Part shown: one piece after another, positions 19,713 to 29,695 of the stretch
How the letters are laid out: each line of letters starts with the position of its first letter
Numbering within the stretch: the stretch's first letter is position 1
NCBI GenBank assembly: GCA_024220505.1
Contig: JAKZZE010000020.1
Coordinates: forward strand, 744,001-808,000
Length of the DNA: 64,000 bases
Source of the DNA: Rhizopus arrhizus
Lineage: Eukaryota > Mucoromycota > Mucoromycetes > Mucorales > Rhizopodaceae
Direction of reading: 5' to 3'
The notes under the pieces: generated by a model
Database searches by the model: none
Told to the model about the DNA's origin: nothing
Seen by the model: the letters and a program-made list of their open reading frames with translations, nothing else
Made by a program: the position numbers and the translations under genes

Positions 19713-21455
19713 TTTTTCAGCAATTAAGAGACAGTCTCAGAGAAAATAAGAGAAAATTATTGGATAAAATAAGAGAAAATTTTAGATCAATTAAGAGAAA
19801 ACTGACCAATAAATAAGAGAAAAACTCAGGAAAAATTAAGAGAAAAAAAAAGGGCAATTAGTAGAAAGCACTTTTCTCACTATTATTAACAAAAAATGGA
19901 TATTGACTATGACATGAACGAGATCTCTCTACACGACGAAGATATTGAAGCTGTACCCGAGATTATTGTCAGTGTAATGTCGATGATGAGAAAGAAATGG
20001 GAGTATAACATCACTGCATCAGCCATGGAGTTAGATGAAGATGCGACGATGGAGCTGAAGAAAGAGCACGAGGACGATGAGGCCAGTAATAGCTCGGACG
20101 AGGAGGAAAAGGAAGCTGATGTGCAGCGTAGTGAGAGTGATTTGAATGAAGAGAAGCCTCTCAGAGATCTGACTGAAAAAAAAGACGATGCTAGCAATGC
20201 TAGACGTGTATACACTCAGCAGGATATTAACAAGCTTATTGCTCTGTTAGTTGAACAGGTACCTATAAAGGATGCAGCTTTAAGGACAGGAATAAATGAA
20301 AAATCAGCCTACCGTTTCAAATCGCAGTGGCAGAAAACTGGGGAGGTACCTCAACAGAAGAAAAGAGGACGCAGAATGGGAACTGTCTCTGAGCTTACTG
20401 AGAAGCACTCAAAGTTTATTATCGACCTTGTTGATGAGCATTCAACTACAACTGTAGCTGGAATACACGAGTTGTTGCTCATAGAGTTTCCAAGTCTCTC
20501 TGTAAGCCCATCTGCAGTATACAGACATCTTAGGACCAGCTGTGCACTATCTATGAAGAAGTTAGAGAAGATTTCAGTTGCTAGAAATTCAGAAGAAACT
20601 TTGAAGAACAGAAAGGAGACCATCCTTCAATGGCTAGCTGATAAAGAAATGGACTTTGACAACAATTGCGTGCTTTTAGATGAAGCAGGATTCAATCTAC
20701 ACATGACATGCACTCGTGGCTGGTCTAAGAAGGGAGAACCTGCTAGGACAACTGTCCCTGCTTTAAAAGGCACTACAATAAACATCCTTGGTGCCATCTC
20801 AAGTGCCGGCATTATTGACATTTCTTTGAGAAAGCCAATAATGGTTTCGGGAGCTAAGAAGAGAAGAATAGATGGTAAAGTTGTTACAACAACAGCCAAA
20901 GTTGGAACAAGGGCTGAGCATTATCTAAATTACTTGAGTAATGTGATGGATGTTCTTGACCGAAACAACATGAAGGGCTTTTACTTGGTAATGGACAATG
21001 CTCCCATACATAAGCCAGCTACAGTAAGAAATCTGATAGAAAGCAGAGGCTATAAGTGTGTATATCTTCCACCATACTCACCATTCCTAAACCCAATTGA
21101 GCTATTCTGGTCGAAGGTGAAGTATGGTGTCAAAAGAAAGCCTTTTGAAACTGGTGAGACACTCACACCCAGAATCATGGATGCCTGCTCCAAGGTAACC
21201 AAGAAAGACTGCCAAGGCTGGATCCACCATTCCCTCGGATTCTTTGAAAAGTGCTTAGCACTGGAGAAAAACTTATAATGAGATTAAAGCATAAATAAGC
21301 TTTCTACTAATTGCCCTTTTTTTTTCTCTTAATTTTTCCTGAGTTTTTCTCTTATTTATTGGTCAGTTTTCTCTTAATTGATCTAAAATTTTCTCTTATT
21401 TTATCCAATAATTTTCTCTTATTTTCTCTGAGACTGTCTCTTAATTGCTGAAAAA
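19713..21455 (+). mobile_element. DDE_3-type (IS630/Tc1-related) transposon at the centre of Tc-P
   Basis: 1743 bp with ~157-bp inverted terminal repeats (to 19869 and from 21299) beginning TTTTTCAGCAATTAAGAGAC and flanked by TA. The repeats contain many spaced copies of TAAGAGAAAA, which look like subterminal binding sites for its transposase. The outer flanks are inverted copies of the same LTR-C piece rather than two halves of one LTR. Confidence 0.88.
19896..21278 (+). CDS. DDE_3 superfamily transposase (IS630/Tc1-related), full length
   Basis: 460 aa. Order: an acidic N-terminus, a basic stretch, a helix-turn-helix (QDINKLIALLVEQVPIKDAA, then RTGINEKSAYRFKSQW), a second DNA-binding segment ending near KKLEKISVARN, then the catalytic core with CVLLDEAGFN, LVMDNAPIHK and PYSPFLNPIELFWSKVK carrying the D-D-E residues. 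No stop or frameshift. It should cut and join its own terminal repeats. It is the only complete, catalytically plausible DNA-transposon gene I see in the window. Related but broken genes lie at 60246 and 63017. The ATG at 19896 lies just inside the left repeat. Confidence 0.9.
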   Translation: MDIDYDMNEISLHDEDIEAVPEIIVSVMSMMRKKWEYNITASAMELDEDATMELKKEHEDDEASNSSDEEEKEADVQRSESDLNEEKPLRDLTEKKDDASNARRVYTQQDINKLIALLVEQVPIKDAALRTGINEKSAYRFKSQWQKTGEVPQQKKRGRRMGTVSELTEKHSKFIIDLVDEHSTTTVAGIHELLLIEFPSLSVSPSAVYRHLRTSCALSMKKLEKISVARNSEETLKNRKETILQWLADKEMDFDNNCVLLDEAGFNLHMTCTRGWSKKGEPARTTVPALKGTTINILGAISSAGIIDISLRKPIMVSGAKKRRIDGKVVTTTAKVGTRAEHYLNYLSNVMDVLDRNNMKGFYLVMDNAPIHKPATVRNLIESRGYKCVYLPPYSPFLNPIELFWSKVKYGVKRKPFETGETLTPRIMDACSKVTKKDCQGWIHHSLGFFEKCLALEKNL

Positions 21456-21649
21456 TACAATATGAAAACAGTAAGAAGTCAATAGCTAACAACTACTATT
21501 TATTAAGTAAGAAAAAGGAGAGGAACTAATAATTTAGAATGAACCCTGGATTATATTGTCTGACTATTAATTATATAGTCTGACGTAGGCTGGACTGAGA
21601 TCAATCATAAAATAATAAATAAAGACATCATTAATGACCAAACACGACA
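21456..21649 (-). repeat. LTR-C fragment, right arm of Tc-P
   Basis: Mirror image of 19519-19712, with the same truncation point and the same G instead of A before the TA at the inner border. Shared private changes show the two arms are copies of each other, not separate insertions. Confidence 0.88.
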
Positions 21650-22518
21650 CCAAGTTACTCAGCAGCAGGGATGATCAGTATTTAGTCCGATTAGTAACTG
21701 TTAAAGGTCAAGAGAATGCAGTAGAAGCCAGAAACACACTTGAGAATAACTTGCAAAAGATTGTATCAGCTGAAACAGTTCGAAGATCGTTGCGTAGGTC
21801 TGGTTTAACCTCTTTTGTGAAGCCTCAAAAACCATTGCTCAGTGAAGTAAACAGACGAAAGCGATTGGACTGGGCTCTTAATCACGTTGACTGGACCATA
21901 GAAGACTGGAAACGCGTGATTTGGTCTGATGAGACTAAAGTTAATCGTTTTGGATCGGATGGTAAGCTTTATGCTTGGAAACAACCAAATGAGAAGCTTA
22001 AAAGAAGGCATGTAAAGCAAACCGTAAAACATGGTGGAGGCTCACTTATGGTTTGGAGCTGTATTAGCTGGTACGGGGTTGGGTATATTGTCGACGTAGG
22101 CAAGAATATGGACAAGAGTGTCTATTTATCTGTATTGCAAGATGATTTGGTGAAGTCTATGACCGACTATTGTAAAGAAAATGGCCTGAGAATGACTGAT
22201 TTTGAATTTATGCAAGATAACGATCCGAAGCATAAGTCCAAAATCGTATCTGAATGGCTGTCTAAACAGGATTTTACAACAATGGAGTGGCCTCCACAGT
22301 CTCCAGACTTAAATCCAATTGAAAATATGTGGAATACCTTAAAAAAACGCTTGTTTAAGCAGTACGATTTTCCTCCTATCTCTATGGATGAATTATGGAC
22401 TCGTACGTTCGAGACTTGGTACGAAATTACCGAAAAAGAATGTCAAATTTATATTGAAACTATGCCTCAACGATGTATTGACATTATAGAAAATAAGGGT
22501 CTTTGGATCAACTATTAG
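21634..22518 (+). CDS. Tc1 transposase lacking its N-terminus (right arm of Tc-P)
   Basis: Residue-for-residue the same 294-aa product as 18650-19534, in the opposite orientation, with start codon from LTR-C and an intact DD34E set (SDETK, DNDPK, NPIEN). Perfect identity over the whole gene points to very recent duplication or to gene conversion between the arms. As in the left copy, the first ~85 residues with the first helix-turn-helix are absent. Confidence 0.88.
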   Translation: MTKHDTKLLSSRDDQYLVRLVTVKGQENAVEARNTLENNLQKIVSAETVRRSLRRSGLTSFVKPQKPLLSEVNRRKRLDWALNHVDWTIEDWKRVIWSDETKVNRFGSDGKLYAWKQPNEKLKRRHVKQTVKHGGGSLMVWSCISWYGVGYIVDVGKNMDKSVYLSVLQDDLVKSMTDYCKENGLRMTDFEFMQDNDPKHKSKIVSEWLSKQDFTTMEWPPQSPDLNPIENMWNTLKKRLFKQYDFPPISMDELWTRTFETWYEITEKECQIYIETMPQRCIDIIENKGLWINY

Positions 22519-22771
22519 CGCACACTTTTAAATAAAAACCTTATTGTAAAACATCGGTCCCAAAATTGTACAAGTGTAGTCGGCATTTGTAAACGGTCAT
22601 AACTCCATCAAAACTGATTTTATCGCCGACTAAATAATATTATCAAAACGCCAAGAAGCTATACTTTCGAATGATGTATAACATGCTGTAGCTTATTTAT
22701 CGTTTTAGTGTCGATAAATCCTACTGAAGCAAAAAATGCAAAACACTTGTACAATTTTGTGAGCCACTGTA

Positions 22772-23150
22772 TATAATATTTTTTTTTTTTGACTTTTTTA
22801 ATTTTTTTGACTTTTTTCACTTTTCGACTTCTTTCACTTTTGCTTCGTGTAACCTCTTTACTGGCTACCATGGTCACAACATACTGTCGTGCTTATTCTC
22901 GTACTTTACTTTTAAGATATGAAAATAAGACTTTAGATTATTCGGTAATTAGATGATGTTTATTGATATTCAAATTCTAAGAGTATTTATATTATTTTAC
23001 AAAGTGAATTATTTACAGTAATAGTTATATTTGTGAGTCATGATGAAAGTTCATTATTGTCTACTTCATGAGTCATCTTCAGTAACTCGTACAAAAGTCT
23101 TGATAAGGAACGAATTGTAACATTGCTAAAATTAGAAAATAAAAGACATG
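22772..23150. other. T-rich tract and non-coding stretch, no gene seen
   Basis: 22772-22861 is made of repeated TTTTTGAC/TTTCACTTT units ending GCTTCGTGTAACCTCTTTACTG. The same block recurs at about 41755-41876, next to GyD's 5' LTR. 22862-23150 is AT-rich with no frame of note and nothing recognised. Confidence 0.6.
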
Positions 23151-23155
23151 ACAAT

Positions 23156-23725
23156 GTGAGATTGGAGTTTATAAGGTTTTTATAGTATAAAATAGGTTTG
23201 TTTTATAAGATTCTTGATGTGAGACCAAAGTTTCGAATAGATTTTGGTTCCCGAAGCAGTAATAATTTGAATATAAGTTCGCTTGTAATAAGTGACCACC
23301 AGATCTTGTTAAATAAATCAAACTGTTGTGAATAAAATAAAGTAAAAAGATAAAAGAAAAAGGGATTACAATGAAGTGTATTTGCTTCAAGGGACTTCTT
23401 GTTCTTGATATTTGATAAAATAAAAGAAAAACAAAAGAGATTTACTTTGTATGATATTTATTAAAATAATCAATAAGTAAAGTAAATAAAGTAAAGTAAG
23501 TAGTTAAAATAAGTATGAAGTTGAAAGTAGGTCAAGAGTAAGTCAAAAGTAAGTTTTAAAAAATATAAGAAATATTGAAGTTATTTATATGTTTTTGGCT
23601 TTTCTGATTATATGCTGTTTTTGATGATTTTGTGGATATTCTGTATTTTTTTGTATTTTTCGGGATTTGAATTAGTTGGAGAGAGAAAAGTCAAATGCTG
23701 CAAAAGTTTGCTGCATTGTGTTACA
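23156..23725 (-). repeat. Solo LTR-D with target duplication ACAAT
   Basis: 570 bp matching the two LTRs of GyD, flanked by the exact 5-bp duplication ACAAT (23151-23155 and 23726-23730). On the minus strand it runs TGTAACACAATGC...CCAATCTCAC and has a TATA-like box (CATATAAATAAC). A primer-site-like TGGTGGTCACT lies ~135 bp before its end. Formed by recombination between the LTRs of an earlier full element. Confidence 0.88.
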
Positions 23726-23735
23726 ACAATACCAA

Positions 23736-25637
23736 TGTAATAAATTTTTACTAGTTTGCTTGAGTGTGTTGAGTTGAGGTTTAAATAAACAGATTTAAGT
23801 TGTAATTGATATAATAATCGTTTTTATATGAGTTAGGTTTGGCTTGATTCGCTTGTTATAGTGACCACCAGATCTTATAAAGTAGATCAAACTGTTTTGA
23901 TTAAGGTAGAATAAAAATAAAAATAAAAAGATAAAATAAAAAAAAAGGGGATTTACAATGAAGTATAATAGCTTCAAGGGACTTCTTGTTCTTGATGTTA
24001 AATAAAATAAGAGATAGTTTGCCTCTTTAAAAGAATATTTATTTGATAAAAAGAAAAAGTAAAAGTAAAATAAGAAGTTGTGAAGTAGTTAAGAAGTGAG
24101 GAGGTTAAGAAGTGAAGAAGTATTTTTTGAGATTATTATTTGGGATTATTTATATGTTTTTGGATTTTATGATTTTGTTCTGTTTTTGGTATTTTGAATG
24201 GTTGTTATAACAAAAGAGGCGGTTGTTGTATAGTGTAAGGTGGTTGTTGCAAACTGCAAGGCGTTCGTTATAAACTGCAACGATTTAAATTCCGCCGTTT
24301 TATTCTTGTGTTGTAAAAGTTCGCGTTCACGGAGTTTGAGTAATTGAGATAGATAAAATATAAGCGCGTTTGCTTGGAATAAAGGTAATTCTTGACTAAG
24401 TAGAATTGATTTCGGTTCTTGTAAGAGTGACCACCAGATCTTGTTAAGCAGATCAGACTTGAGTTTGATAGAGTAAGAATTAAAAGTAAAAGAATAAAAT
24501 AAAAAGGAATTACAATGAAGATATATTGGCTTCAAGGGACTTCTTCGTGCTCGATATGAATAATTCAGAGGTTTTTTTAAAAGGGAACTTGATATTTATT
24601 TGATAAAATATATGAGGGAAGTTAAGTAAGTCAAAAGTAAAGTTGAAAAAGGGGAGTATTTTATATCTTTTCATGTTTTTGGTTTTTCTCACGTTTTCTA
24701 TTTTTTTTTGTTAACATTTGCTGTTGTAAAAGTAAATCAATAAAAGCTAATTTCTGGTGTAAATTTTTCTTTTTATGTATATAGCTTGTTTGCGGGTTTA
24801 CTTTTGTAAGTAAATAAGTATTGTCGGTAGTGACCACCAGATCTTGTTAAGTAGATCAAACTTGTTAAAATAGGCTAAACTCTTGAGGTTTAAGAATAGG
24901 TTTACAATGAAGTTGACTTAGCTTCAAGGGACTTCAGTATTTTGAATAGAACACAGACCAAAGGGTTTCTTTTGAACGCTTGATGGTTTTATTGGTTTAT
25001 AAAATAAAGAAAAGATAAAAAGAATATAATATTCTGTAATAAAGAAAAGTAAAAGTGAAGTGAAGTGAAGTCAAAATAGGGATAAGATATGAGGGTATTT
25101 ATATGTTTTTTGGTTTTTATGATTTTGTGTTGTTTTTGGTTTTCAAGCAAAAGAGTTGATACTCCGTTTTCAAATAGATTGTTACGCAGAAGTTCATTTT
25201 CTAACTGGCGTGGTACAAAAAAAATATTTACTGTTTGTCTTCTTTCACTGGCTAAACCTCTTTTGGAAGTAGTGTAAGGATAACCGGACGTTGATGGCAA
25301 CAAAGCTACAGTGTTGTTATTTTTATAGGTTGGCTTGTTGTAAGTGAGTTAATTTGAGTTAAGTTTGCTTGTAAAGCTTGATTGTAAGGTTAAGATTGCC
25401 TTGTAAGTTGTTGTTTTATATAGAATTTAAGCGGATGCTTGTTAAGTAGTGACCACCAGCTCTTATATGTAAGATCAATACGATGTTTCTTGATAAAATA
25501 ATATAAAAAGTAAAGTAAAATAAGAGATCAGGAACTTTTATGAGTAAGTTAGCCTGCTTTATTGAGTTAAGTATATATAAAAATATAAAAGAACTTGACT
25601 AATTTTTCTTCCTTGACTGAATGGTTGGGGATATATT
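23736..25637 (-). repeat. Tandem array of four diverged LTR-like modules (LTR-E and relatives)
   Basis: Modules of roughly 300-610 bp begin near 23736, 24312, 24728 and 25339. In plus-strand order each has a variable stretch, the motif GTGACCACCA (23861, 24427, 24830, 25449) followed by ...CTT..TAAG.AGATCAA, then A-rich sequence. The first three also show ACAATGAAG...GCTTCAAGGGACTTC and TATTTATATG, a minus-strand TATA-like box. The first module matches LTR-E at 42358. The last is cut by GyD's 3' LTR. No coding capacity. Read as LTRs of related elements inserted beside each other. Confidence 0.7.
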
Positions 25638-26296
25638 GTGAGATTGGAGTTTATAGGGTTTATATAGTATAAAATAGGTTTGTTTTATAAGATTCTTGAT
25701 GTGAGACCAAAGTTTCGAATAGATTTTGGTTCCCGAAGCAGTAATAATTTGAATATAAGTTCGCTTGTAATAAGTGACCACCAGATCTTGTTAAATAAAT
25801 CAAACTGTTGTGAATAAAATAAAGTAAAAAGATAAAAGAAAAAGGGATTACAATGAAGTGTATTTGCTTCAAGGGACTTCTTGTTCTTGATATTTGATAA
25901 AATAAAAGAAAAACAAAAGAGATTTACTTTGTATGATATTTATTAAAATAATCAAAAGTAAAGTAAGTAAAGTAAAACAAAAGTTAAAAGTGAAGTGAAG
26001 TAAGTCAAGAGTAAGTTAAAAGTAAGTAAGTAAGTATAAGAAATATTGAAGTTATTTATATGTTTTTGGCTTTTCTGATTATATGCTGTTTTTGATGATT
26101 TTGTAGATATTCTGTATTTTTTTGTATTTTTCTGGATTTATCTGTATTCATACGTATTCATACGTATTTGTTTGTATTTTTCTGGATTTATCTGTATTCA
26201 TACGTATTCATACGTATTTGTTTGTATTTTCCTGGATTTGAATTAGTTGGAGAGAGAAAAGTCAAATGCTGCAAAAGTTTGCTGCATTGTGTTACA
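25638..26296 (-). repeat. GyD 3' LTR (LTR-D)
   Basis: 659 bp; matches the 5' LTR at 41143-41741 except for a few substitutions and a ~48-bp unit that is tandemly doubled here (about 26127-26229) and single there. It ends against ...CCCCGGGCATC of the upstream ORF on the minus strand. It contains the internal motif TGGTGGTCACT (25774-25783 region). Confidence 0.88.
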
Positions 26297-27689
26297 GATG
26301 CCCGGGGTGGACAAAAGTTCGTCCTCGAACGTTCCATGGCGTGAGACATGTAAGTGGGCCCAAGAGTCTTCTTGTTTTATTACTTTCTTTAGGATGGGAT
26401 CGATTCGTCCCTCTATGAGTATCTCTTTCAATTGATGATGTTTGGCGTTGAGATATCGGTTGACACTAGCTTGAGTAGCATTAGGACGCTGGAAAACGAA
26501 ATGACTCCAACGGTTGACGTACGTAGCTAGTTCTTCAATAGCATTTTGTTTCTTTCGGTGGGAACGTTTGAGTTCTTGTTGCGCTTTTTTATATTCAGAA
26601 TAGGATTCCAGTATGTGTTTTTTTGTGATATTGGCAGCCTCCAGATTTCCTTTTTGCCAATCTTCTAGTAATAAATCATCCCATTCTTTGATACTTTGAT
26701 CGGAACAAGGATAATAAGGCAGTGGATTATAAGAGGTGTTGATATGAGCTACTGTGGGTTGCAGTACTTCTTTAAAGGAAGCTGAAATAGGCCAGTCCAT
26801 AATTTGTGCTTGCTGTTGTAGAACAGTAACTGATCGTAGTAGACATTGATAAACATAAGTCTTAATACAAGATCATAATTAAATAAAGTAAAAATATAAG
26901 TTTATTTAAATAAGATCATACAATCAATTCCAATTAAACATGTTCTTTTAGAATATGTTTTGTATTAATAAGAGTTCTTTGATAAGAAGAAGTATCAACT
27001 AAAATAACAAGATCCAATCCAATATCAGGAATATTGCTAATCTTTCACATAATTGAAATAACGCGTAAAATAACGTTATTCAAATCAGTGAGGAATTCCC
27101 AGAATAAAAGATAATCTATGACAGACATACAAAAGAACAAATGAAAAGTTTTCATAATCATAATTATAGATGACACTTGCTAAAGTACCTGAATATTAGA
27201 AGAACGCTTACAATAGAAGATATCAAGCCACTCACTCAATAAGATATAAATACCTGTCTTCAATTAGAATAATTTTTACTTTAAACTTAAACTGAAATAA
27301 AGATCAGTCTCAAAAAGTACACAAACTGTTTCTTGATCTTTGTTTCTACCTTTTTCTAAATCATCATTACCATTATACAACACTTGCTTCTTTACTCTTT
27401 CTTGGATTGCCTTTGCAAAATGAATAGCACTGTTATGGATCGTAGGTTCCATTCCTTCATCAACTTCAGGAATAAAGCAGTCATATTCATTAAAGTCTTC
27501 TTGACAACCTTGTAACCATTGTTCAAGTGCAATTACCAAATTTTCGTATCCTTCTTGCTGATAATAGGTATGGAAGTAATCCTGCAGCATGTTCTTGTAA
27601 TATTCATCAGGATCAGCAAAATCTTCTTTCTTGGGTGCATAGGGTCTCCACCAGGATCCCTTGTTATTTTCAGTGTACAGGTTTGTATT
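26243..27689 (-). pseudogene. GyD ORF3, unknown 290-aa protein between integrase and 3' LTR, split by solo LTR-F2
   Basis: Two pieces, 27689-27383 and 26808-26243, join in frame (...RVKKQ-AQIMDW...) once LTR-F2 and one CTTGC are removed, giving 290 codons. The ATG at 27689 (MNTNLYTENN) is the first Met downstream of the Tc-N terminal repeat. The protein is soluble-looking, acidic in its first part (DFADPDEYYKN, CFIPEVDEGMEP) and basic, probably helical, in the middle (KKAQQELKRSHRKKQNAIEE). It has no signal peptide or membrane segment, so it does not look like an envelope protein. The last ~16 codons run into the LTR. I do not recognise the family. Confidence 0.7.
26814..27382 (+). repeat. 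Solo LTR-F2 with target duplication CTTGC, inside GyD ORF3
   Basis: 569 bp, TGTTGTAGAACAG...TTATACAACA, with a TATA-like AAGATATAAATACC near 27240 and AATAAAGATCAGTC after it. Exact duplication CTTGC at 26809-26813 and 27383-27387. It shares its start and the AAAAAGTA-type 3' region with LTR-F1, so the two are sister families. Confidence 0.9.
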
Positions 27690-27739
27690 CATTTTCCTTT
27701 TCTTGAGTTTGTCTTCTTGGATAGATAGATGATTATATA

Positions 27740-29369
27740 CAGTAGCGGACAAAACTGGTGCACAAAACTTTTTTTTAGCTTTTAACTACCATTACCTGCT
27801 CATGGTAATTGCAATAGTCATGAAACTGTACTAGAAGGAGGATATACTAGTCATTGTAATCTATGTATGTTCTAAGCATGACATTATTAAAACTGAGCGA
27901 TAAGCGTGCTTTGAATTTATAAAATCTTATATTTTCTAAAAACCGCAAAAGTGGCTAAAATCTTAGACTTTATATAATCATCTCATCTCTTGATATTATC
28001 GGATATTCTTCTTTGCATATGCTAATAATATGCGTGTATATCATTTTCAGTAAAAGAACCCGGCTCTTTAACTATTCTTTTCCAAAGATCATCGACCCTT
28101 TTTGATCTAGTGTCGTATCATCATACCTTTGCCATCAATTGCCACCTGGCATGCTTAAGCGGACTTAGGCCGGGATTAGTGGCGGCTAAACTTGTAGCAC
28201 AGAAGCGCTGTTATCAAATATTGAGTTTATGACATGCGTTGACTTGTGCCTTGTGTCATTGTCATACTGAAACGAGAGATTACGACGTTTTAGACTACTA
28301 TACGCTAGGCTTTTGTGGTATGAAGTAAGCGAAATATATGTGTATATTTATGAGTTCATTATACCATCGTATACCTGACACACATATTCTGGTCCTCAAT
28401 ATCTAATACAGCCTTAAAACATAACAGAGCAGCCAGCATGCTTCATTGTTTGATCACCGTGAAAAAATCGCTCAGGTTGCTCGACTTGCTTTCAATATTA
28501 GTGTATACTATCTGCATCCATAATGTTCATATTTGTTTCATTGCTAAAGATAGCAGACTTCCAGCCCTCTATAGTATACAATGGCTTGTTGTGATACCAC
28601 ATTCATCGCTTTTTCCGACTTATACAGCTGATGAAATTCTTCGATTCCTTACTTCCGGACTCAAAATCTAGCTTCCTACTGTGCCTTTAGACTGACAGTC
28701 TGCTAACACTGTATCTTAAGGTCCTCAAAATGTGCTGAGCATCAGGAACTGTGTGTAGCGGACCTTGTCCAAGCTCTAGGTTGATGACTGAACTAATAAC
28801 TTTTCAGGCTAATAGCGGAATACCTTCATGATCACAAGACATTAAGTTTCTTTCTTCCCTCTTTCTCCTGTTGATTGTCCATTTAGAGATCCTTGTTACT
28901 CTAGAAATATCTGCTGTCGTACGAACTAGGCGTGTTCGAGATCTCAGAGTTTCGTTTTTACAGTTGCTTATTTTCTTAAACATATAAGGCTAGTACTTTG
29001 TTATAGTGAATAGGGTAAAAACAAAAGGGGGGACTCAATGGGAAATACAAAATAAGTACAGTTTTATATATTTTTTAAGAGCTACTAAAATTTACTAATA
29101 TGCGGTGAAATCTGAAAGCAAACGGGAGAGATATGGGGAAAATTGAAAGAAGGCTAGACAAGCACTACATTTTTGGCGAAAATTGAAATATGCAAAAAAT
29201 CACTAAAAATGACCTTATGCCTGGGGGATGTCCGGCACAGTTCCGGTTTACATAACATAATGTATATTTTGGACTGTCTTTCAGATGGTATATGCCACAA
29301 AAGTCGCAGACATATGGCGGAGATACAATGTTGATTTTAATTTTTGTGCACCAGTTTTGTCCGCTACTG
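27740..29369 (-). mobile_element. Tc-N copy 2 (1630 bp), between GyD integrase and ORF3
   Basis: Same terminal repeats, same length and same broken minus-strand transposase as the copy at 16190, with TA on both sides (27738-27739 and 29370-29371). It lies downstream of the GyD integrase stop and upstream of the ORF3 start. Confidence 0.88.
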
Positions 29370-29456
29370 TATATATATATTTTTTTTTGTAGTATTTATA
29401 TTATTTCAATGTTTTTGTGCTTGTGAATTTTTTTTTTTTTTTTTGTTAACAAAGTT

Positions 29457-29693
29457 TTAGTCAAAGAGTTCCTTTGTTTCATCATCTAAGACACTTGAAA
29501 CAATCCGCTGATGCTCTGTCCTCCATTGAGTATTCGGTATGGAAAATGGTTTTAACCTATTCCCATGTACTCTTTTGATTCTGGTATCTTGTACTTCGGT
29601 ATTTTTAATGTGATAGGTTCCTTTGCCTAAGATTTGATGTATGATGTATGGTCCTTCCCATTTGACTTGAAGTTTTCCAGACCATGAAGTTGA
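29457..29693 (-). pseudogene. GyD integrase, C-terminal (GPY/F-like) piece
   Basis: Begins TSWSGKLQVKWEGPYIIHQ and continues to VHGNRLKPF and a TAA at 29457. This is the typical C-terminal module of gypsy integrases. No chromodomain follows, unlike GyA-GyC. Removing Tc-X and one TA joins LLYKDYL to STSWSGKL in frame with the main integrase piece. Confidence 0.85.
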
Positions 29694-29695
29694 TA

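Larger units (their letters stand above)
18399..22769. mobile_element. Tc-P: 4371-bp palindromic composite transposon
   Basis: Both ends are the same Tc1 terminal sequence, CAGTGGCTCACAAAATTG and its complement, with TA outside (18397-18398 and 22770-22771). Coordinates pair as x and 41168-x throughout: LTR-C starts at 19519 and 21649, the inner transposon borders are 19713 and 21455, and the inner repeats end at 19869 and 21299. Arms are thus 1471 bp each with no length change. Each arm holds one truncated Tc1 transposase gene and an LTR-C piece; the centre is a DDE transposase gene. Both outer ends are 3' Tc1 ends. An ordinary insertion cannot give this; it needs an inverted duplication. 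Confidence 0.9.

Noticed and set aside
23470..26040. CRISPR-like or satellite array from the repeated GTAAG/AAGTAAAG units
   Set aside because: Short irregular A/T-rich microsatellites inside LTR modules, no spacers of constant length.
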